Source of the DNA: Anaerolineales bacterium UBA1136
GTDB lineage: Bacteria > Chloroflexota > Anaerolineae > Anaerolineales > UBA11657
Length of the DNA: 9,118 nucleotides
NCBI GenBank assembly: GCA_002311455.1
Contig: DCAJ01000123.1
Span: forward strand, 35,196-44,313
Direction of reading: 5' to 3'
A program made the translations under genes and the position numbers. Positions 5,320-9,118 of the stretch are shown piece after piece (the stretch's first letter is position 1; every line of letters begins with the position of its first letter). Below the pieces are notes generated by a model, which was not told the DNA's origin, did not search any database, and saw only the letters and a program-made list of their open reading frames with translations.

Positions 5320-6432
5320 ATGATTAATCCACGAATTTCAAAGCTTGCACACCTCCTTGTTGATTACTCAACAGACGTTCAACATGAGAATCAGGTGCTC
5401 ATCTGGGCTCCAGGGAGCACCACAAGCATGCCATTGTTGTTAGCTATTTACGAGAGAGTGCTAGAACGTGGAGGTCACCCTCATATTGCGCCTTATCTAC
5501 GGGGAGCTGAAGATATATTCTTCGAGCACGCGCAAAATCACCAACTTGATTATGTATCGCCACTTTACAAGCTAGCGGTAGATACTTTTGACGTCATTAT
5601 TCGTGTGGAGGGTATGAATAATACTCGTGAACTTTCTCATATAGACCCTGCAAAACAGGTACGACAGCGCCAAGCTTACAAGCAAGTACAACAAACTTAT
5701 CTAGAACGAGGAGACAAAGGTGATCTGTCCTGGACCGTGACACTGTTTCCTACCAATGCGCTTGCCCAAGAAGCAGATATGAGCCTGCGTAGTTATCAAG
5801 ATTTTGTATATGAAGCTTGTCATGTAAATGGGGACATGAATCCCATCAAGCATTGGCAATCTGTGCAACTACAGCAAGATCGTTTCATAGAGTGGCTGCA
5901 AGGACATGATTTGGTAGAAGTTAAGGGAAGTAATATTGATTTGTCTTTCTCAATCAAAGAACGGGATTTCATTAATGCTTGTGGAAAACACAACATGCCT
6001 GACGGTGAAATATTTACGGGTCCCGTAGAAACATCAGTAAATGGACATGTGCATTTTACCTACCCTGTTACTGTAGGTGGACGCGAAATAGATAATATTG
6101 AGTTGAAATTTGATGAAGGTAAGGTTGTTCAAGCAACTGCATCCAAAAACGAAGATTACTTAATACAAATGCTAGACACTGACATGGGGGCTCGTTATTT
6201 GGGAGAATGGGCTATTGGAACAAATTATGGAATTAACCACCACACCAAGCAGATATTGTTTGATGAAAAGATGGGTGGAACAGTACATATGGCTATTGGC
6301 TCCGGATATCCACTCACAGGCAGTAGAAATGTGAGCGCTATACACTGGGATATGATATGTGATATGAAATCAGATGGGGAAATCAAAGTAGATGGAGAAC
6401 TGATTTATAAGTCAGGAAAGTTTCTAATCTAG
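5320..6432 (+). CDS. Aminopeptidase, M29 family (AmpS/PepS-like)
   Basis: Cytoplasmic dimetal aminopeptidase that removes N-terminal residues from peptides. The 370-residue length fits the M29 family. Expected metal ligands are all present: Glu230 in NMPDGE, Glu296 in LGEWAIGTN, His323 in GGTVHMAIGSGYP, His342 and Asp344 in SAIHWDMICDM; Tyr330 in GSGYP matches the conserved active-site tyrosine. The N-terminal part (about 1-190) is the variable domain of this family and the C-terminal part holds the catalytic site. It is transcribed divergently from the pan operon, sharing about 270 bp of control region, and converges on the transporter pair with only 18 bp between stops. A link with pantothenate synthesis, such as peptide recycling, is speculation. 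No signal peptide is seen. Confidence 0.95.
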   Translation: MINPRISKLAHLLVDYSTDVQHENQVLIWAPGSTTSMPLLLAIYERVLERGGHPHIAPYLRGAEDIFFEHAQNHQLDYVSPLYKLAVDTFDVIIRVEGMNNTRELSHIDPAKQVRQRQAYKQVQQTYLERGDKGDLSWTVTLFPTNALAQEADMSLRSYQDFVYEACHVNGDMNPIKHWQSVQLQQDRFIEWLQGHDLVEVKGSNIDLSFSIKERDFINACGKHNMPDGEIFTGPVETSVNGHVHFTYPVTVGGREIDNIELKFDEGKVVQATASKNEDYLIQMLDTDMGARYLGEWAIGTNYGINHHTKQILFDEKMGGTVHMAIGSGYPLTGSRNVSAIHWDMICDMKSDGEIKVDGELIYKSGKFLI

Positions 6433-6450
6433 TAGTTCAACGGTTGCAAA

Positions 6451-7340
6451 TCATTTACTTTTCTCCTCAGATGACAGTGCACGGGTATTCTGAGTTAGTA
6501 GAACTCCAATAAATACTGCGGCGGCACCCATAATCTGCAAACGATCTAATTGCTCCAGCAAAATATAATGTGCTAGCACGGCAGTAATGACAGGCTGACC
6601 CAGCATTATTGGAGCAACAATAGCTGCTGACAGCTTTCCGAGAGTATATGTTATTGCCAGCCAAGCGCCAGCTGTCATTACCGTTCCTAACAATACAAAT
6701 ATCAAGTAAGTTGATAGAGAGTATCCACTGATAGGATACTGCAATATTAGTGCTATTATTCCCAAAACACATGAAGAGCTACAAAGAACTATAAAAAAAA
6801 TGAGACAGTATCAATGTAATAACGTGACTTCTGCCCAACTAGAAGAAATATAGCATAGAAAAGACCTCCAATTAGTCCATAAAGTGACCCTGTACCTGAC
6901 ATTACGGAGTGACCCCAATCGATTTCCAAAATCAATGCAGAACCTGCTAGTGCCAATACTAGTCCAAACCAAAAGCGACTACCCAACTGTTCACGAAAAA
7001 ATAACATGGCGCCCAATCCAACCCATACAGGTGAAGTGTTCACCAAAAAGGTAGGATTTGATGCACCAGCAAGAGTAACTCCCGTTGCCCACAAAGCATT
7101 GTCTAAGGCAAAGGCAACTCCTGCAACGACTGCAAAAAAAATATGTTGCGCTTTTATCGATTTGTAGGAAATACGTTTACGCAAAAATGGTACAGAAAGA
7201 ACTACAGCTGCAATGAACATCCGAAAAAAAGAGGTGATTACTCCGGGTGCTTCGGACCAGCGTGTAAGCAAAGGTGACCAGGCGATAGTCATCACACTAA
7301 CAACAAGTATAAGATATGGATTATATTTGTTAAGATTCAT
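6451..7340 (-). pseudogene. EamA/DMT-family transporter, frameshifted copy
   Basis: Two reading segments together make one ten-helix DMT transporter. The first runs from ATG 7340 to TAG at 6789 (183 residues) and ends at ...DTVSFFL. The second, in the -1 frame, covers the C-terminal half down to TGA at 6451; it has no credible start (only TTG at 6765). Adding one T to the eight-T run at 6800-6793 (sense strand) restores a continuous 296-residue protein across VSFFF-IVLCSS, which aligns with DPVYFLCIAFAS of the intact neighbour. Residues NTSPVWVGLGAMLFF and EAPG near the N-terminus are shared with that neighbour. It is either a recent pseudogene, a homopolymer sequencing error, or a gene expressed by slippage. 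The substrate is unknown; the family includes metabolite exporters. The rest of the reading frame looks undamaged, favouring a very recent change or an error. Confidence 0.85.
6793..6800 (-). other. T8 homopolymer at the transporter frameshift
   Basis: Eight consecutive A residues on the plus strand (T8 in the coding sense), immediately before the premature TAG. This is the exact point where the two halves of the transporter change frame. Nine T residues would restore the frame. Confidence 0.85.
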
Positions 7341-7392
7341 TCTCTAAGCTCTAAGACTGATTGCACTACAATTTAATGATATGGGAATCTAG

Positions 7393-7421
7393 ATTATACA
7401 TATTTGTTATATCTGTCCATA
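7393..7421 (-). promoter_or_regulatory. Possible promoter of the frameshifted transporter gene
   Basis: In the 107-bp gap between the two transporter genes the minus strand carries a perfect TATAAT (7398-7393). The -35 is weak: TATGGA (7421-7416) at 17 bases or TGGACA (7419-7414) at 15. The leader would be about 45 nt, with AGAG shortly before the ATG at 7340. It suggests the second copy can be transcribed independently of the first. Confidence 0.4.
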
Positions 7422-7447
7422 AATTAACTGCTCTGCTGACTAGATAT

Positions 7448-8329
7448 TTAATTTGTCTGCTGCTTACGTGTCATTTGCACTACAAAAACTCCGGATAGAA
7501 CGACAGCACCACCCAGGTATTGAATATAATTGAGGTGCTCACCTAAAAATAGGTGAGCTAGTACACCAGTAACAACCGCTTGCATTAGCAGTATTGGTGC
7601 AACCGTAGATGCTGAAAGCTTTCCTAGCGCATACGTTACAGCCAACCATCCACCAACTTGGATTACTGCACCATACAATATAAAAATCATGTAAGTTAGT
7701 ATTGAATATCCAATAATTGGATGCTGAAACAGGAGAGTAATTACGCCTGTTGTGCAACCTGCACTCGCAAACGCTATGCAAAGAAAATAAACTGGGTCTG
7801 CAGATTCACGAGCTTTCTGACTAACGAGGAAGAACGCGGCATAAAAAACGCCAGCTAGGAGACCATAAGAAGATCCAATGCTTTGCGTTAGATCATGCAA
7901 TTGATCTAATCCCGTCAGCATTACCGCGCCCACCATAGCCAATGTAAGTCCACACCAAAACCCAAGACTCAACTGTTCCTGGAAGAACAACATTGCTCCT
8001 AATCCAACCCAGATAGGTGCAGTGTTTGCCAATACGGTGGGAATAGTAGCTCCAATCAAATTAACTCCGACAGCATGCAACCCGACATCTATTCCATAAA
8101 ACACTCCAGCCAACATTGCCAGACGCGTAGTGCTGCTCCCCAGAGGAATACTATCTCTCCGCAGCCACAAGCATGGTATGACTAGCACCAATGCAGCAAT
8201 GGAATTACGGTAAAATGAGGTCACTAACCCAGGCGCATCAGCCCAACGAATGAGCAGAGCTCCCCACGCAAGAATAACCAAACCAACGCCCAGTGTAAGA
8301 TAAGGATTGATATTTCTGTAGTTGTCCAT
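7448..8329 (-). CDS. EamA/DMT-family transporter, intact copy
   Basis: Integral inner-membrane transporter of the drug/metabolite transporter superfamily, made of two EamA repeats with about ten membrane helices in 293 residues. First-repeat hallmarks are AWGALLIRWADAPG (21-34), the segment NTAPIWVGLGAMLFF (102-116) and EQL (118-120); the second repeat shows GKLSASTVAPILLMQAVV (236-253), then GEHL (263-266). I choose ATG at 8329: it aligns with the start of the tandem paralogue (both read NPYL soon after) and leaves 16 bp after the DUF503 stop. A TTG at 8359 would add ten residues and overlap DUF503. Neither has a well-spaced ribosome binding site. It probably belongs to a transcription unit with DUF503 and the lipoyl gene. 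The substrate cannot be assigned; homologues export amino acids, nucleobases or drugs. Confidence 0.92.
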   Translation of the reverse strand: MDNYRNINPYLTLGVGLVILAWGALLIRWADAPGLVTSFYRNSIAALVLVIPCLWLRRDSIPLGSSTTRLAMLAGVFYGIDVGLHAVGVNLIGATIPTVLANTAPIWVGLGAMLFFQEQLSLGFWCGLTLAMVGAVMLTGLDQLHDLTQSIGSSYGLLAGVFYAAFFLVSQKARESADPVYFLCIAFASAGCTTGVITLLFQHPIIGYSILTYMIFILYGAVIQVGGWLAVTYALGKLSASTVAPILLMQAVVTGVLAHLFLGEHLNYIQYLGGAVVLSGVFVVQMTRKQQTN

Positions 8330-8345
8330 GTCTAGTAATAGAAAT

Positions 8346-8630
8346 TCATCTCCACTCAATATCGACGGAAACTACGAACATGTCTGGTCGATGTATCTCA
8401 ACCCACTGCACCGCCTGTCTCAGCACTCCCTCTACTACAGTCCGATCATTGCTTACTGCTACCAGGGATATTTGAGCCGACTGCCACAAATCATTATGAG
8501 ATGTCTCAGAGACTGCAACATTGAATTCACGTCTTAGTCTAGCAAGCAAAGATTTTATTTGACTACGCTTTTGCTTGAGAGAATTTACATTTGATAACCG
8601 CAATTCCAGAACGTAAGCACCAACAATCAT
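8346..8630 (-). CDS. DUF503 (YlxP-like) small protein
   Basis: A 94-residue cytoplasmic protein matching the DUF503 family: a start of the form MIVGAYVLELRL, then SLKQKRSQIKSLLARLRREFNVAVSE, then LWQSAQISLVAVSNDR and a C-terminal VEIHRPDMFVVSVDIEW. The length is normal for the family. Known relatives such as YlxP are small ferredoxin-like-fold proteins often encoded near infB/rbfA; their biochemical role is unsettled, with ribosome-related functions proposed. Here the neighbours are a lipoyl-transfer gene 14 bp upstream and a transporter 16 bp downstream, so the usual infB/rbfA context is not visible inside the window. Only a weak purine-rich stretch (GTAAAGTA) precedes the ATG. Confidence 0.92.
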   Translation of the reverse strand: MIVGAYVLELRLSNVNSLKQKRSQIKSLLARLRREFNVAVSETSHNDLWQSAQISLVAVSNDRTVVEGVLRQAVQWVEIHRPDMFVVSVDIEWR

Positions 8631-8644
8631 TACTTTACATATTT

Positions 8645-9118
8645 CTAGGCGCTTAAGGACTCACGTAGATGACGCGATCCACTAGTCCATGCTAAATTAG
8701 CGTATTTATCTGCAACTAACAAATTGACGTTTTGTTTTTCAGAAGCACTCAAGTTTTCATTGGAAAAATCTATGTGTAGTGCTCGTGAGAATCCTCTCTC
8801 GAATGCACTGGCGACTTGTTGCCATTTAGCTTCATATTCCAACACATCTGCAAGCGTGTTTGCCTGCTCACGTAGGCGTAATGCAGCGCTCTCTTGAGCT
8901 TGTTCCGACTTGAACATCAGAGTATCACAGATTCGGGCAATGTCTCCCTTTAGTGGTAGAGAACCATGTTGCAATACTCCTCCACCACTGCGCATCTGAG
9001 CACTACCCAGCAACTTGCGTCCTCTAACGCTAATCTCATAATGAGAACGATGCTCAAAACAAACGGCCCCGTAAGATTCAGCAGGTGGTAATCCCAAACT
9101 GTTGTCGACTACCACACC
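8645..9118 (-). CDS. Lipoate-protein ligase / octanoyltransferase-like protein, C-terminal part
   Basis: The reading frame is open to the window edge, so the N-terminus and lipoyl/octanoyl pocket are missing; the GTG at 9115 is probably internal. The visible 157 codons show the family pattern CFEHRSHYEISVRGRKLLGSAQ followed by GGGVLQHGSLPL, characteristic of the biotinyl/lipoyl protein ligase (BPL/LplA) fold. The Cys, 19 codons after 9115, sits where the acyl-accepting cysteine of LipM-type octanoyltransferases lies, while ATP-dependent LplA ligases usually lack it. This favours octanoyl transfer from ACP to lipoyl domains (GcvH or E2), but without the N-terminal half the choice between LipM, LipL and LplA stays open. 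A Glu/Ala-rich helical tail follows (about residues 70-157). It lies 14 bp upstream of DUF503 and is probably co-transcribed. Confidence 0.88.
   Translation of the reverse strand, partial: GVVVDNSLGLPPAESYGAVCFEHRSHYEISVRGRKLLGSAQMRSGGGVLQHGSLPLKGDIARICDTLMFKSEQAQESAALRLREQANTLADVLEYEAKWQQVASAFERGFSRALHIDFSNENLSASEKQNVNLLVADKYANLAWTSGSRHLRESLSA

Noticed and set aside
6433..6450. Possible bidirectional terminator between the convergent aminopeptidase and transporter genes.
   Set aside because: Only CAAC-G-GTTG, four pairs with a one-base loop and no T-tract; too small to fold.
7386..7395. Ten-base perfect palindrome AATCTAGATT downstream of the -10 between the two transporter genes.
   Set aside because: Short AT-rich palindromes are common by chance, and no second copy or longer operator was found nearby.

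Overview
This window comes from a bacterial chromosome of moderate to low GC. The genes are tightly packed and nearly all lie on the minus strand; the one clear plus-strand gene is an M29-type aminopeptidase near the middle. No phage, IS element, CRISPR array or other mobile feature is visible. The source organism cannot be named from sequence alone. A compact panB-panE-panC-coaX order, an attenuated panB leader and a DUF503/lipoyl-ligase neighbourhood would fit Chloroflexota, but this is a weak inference.

Layout by region. Bases 1-39 hold the 5' half of a tRNA-Gly(CCC) on the minus strand, with a good promoter inside the tail of the next gene. Bases 63-698 encode a multi-pass membrane protein of unknown function. 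Bases 786-5044 are a five-gene minus-strand operon read panB, panE, panC, coaX, pfkB-type kinase, with gaps or overlaps of 30 bp, 4 bp, 1 bp and 4 bp. Bases 5045-5319 are a divergent control region. The pan promoter drives a leader of about 185 nt ending in an intrinsic terminator just before the panB ribosome binding site, and the opposite promoter drives the aminopeptidase (5320-6432). Bases 6451-8329 hold two tandem, related EamA/DMT-family transporters. The downstream copy carries a single-base frameshift at a run of eight T residues (sense strand). Bases 8346-8630 encode a DUF503 (YlxP-like) protein, and 8645-9118 is the C-terminal part of a lipoate/octanoate transfer protein running off the window.

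How the genes work together. PanB (ketopantoate hydroxymethyltransferase), PanE (ketopantoate reductase) and PanC (pantoate-beta-alanine ligase) make pantothenate from 2-oxoisovalerate and beta-alanine. CoaX (type III pantothenate kinase) then commits it to coenzyme A. Only the beta-alanine source (for example PanD) is missing here. The final gene, a PfkB-family kinase whose GTG start overlaps the coaX stop, has no known role in this pathway.

The most interesting element is the panB leader. A segment near its 5' end is complementary to the whole 5' arm of the terminator, and the two pairings are mutually exclusive. Together they enclose two strong hairpins. This is the architecture of a riboswitch or protein-controlled attenuator. 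It may belong to the described 'pan' RNA motif class or be something different.
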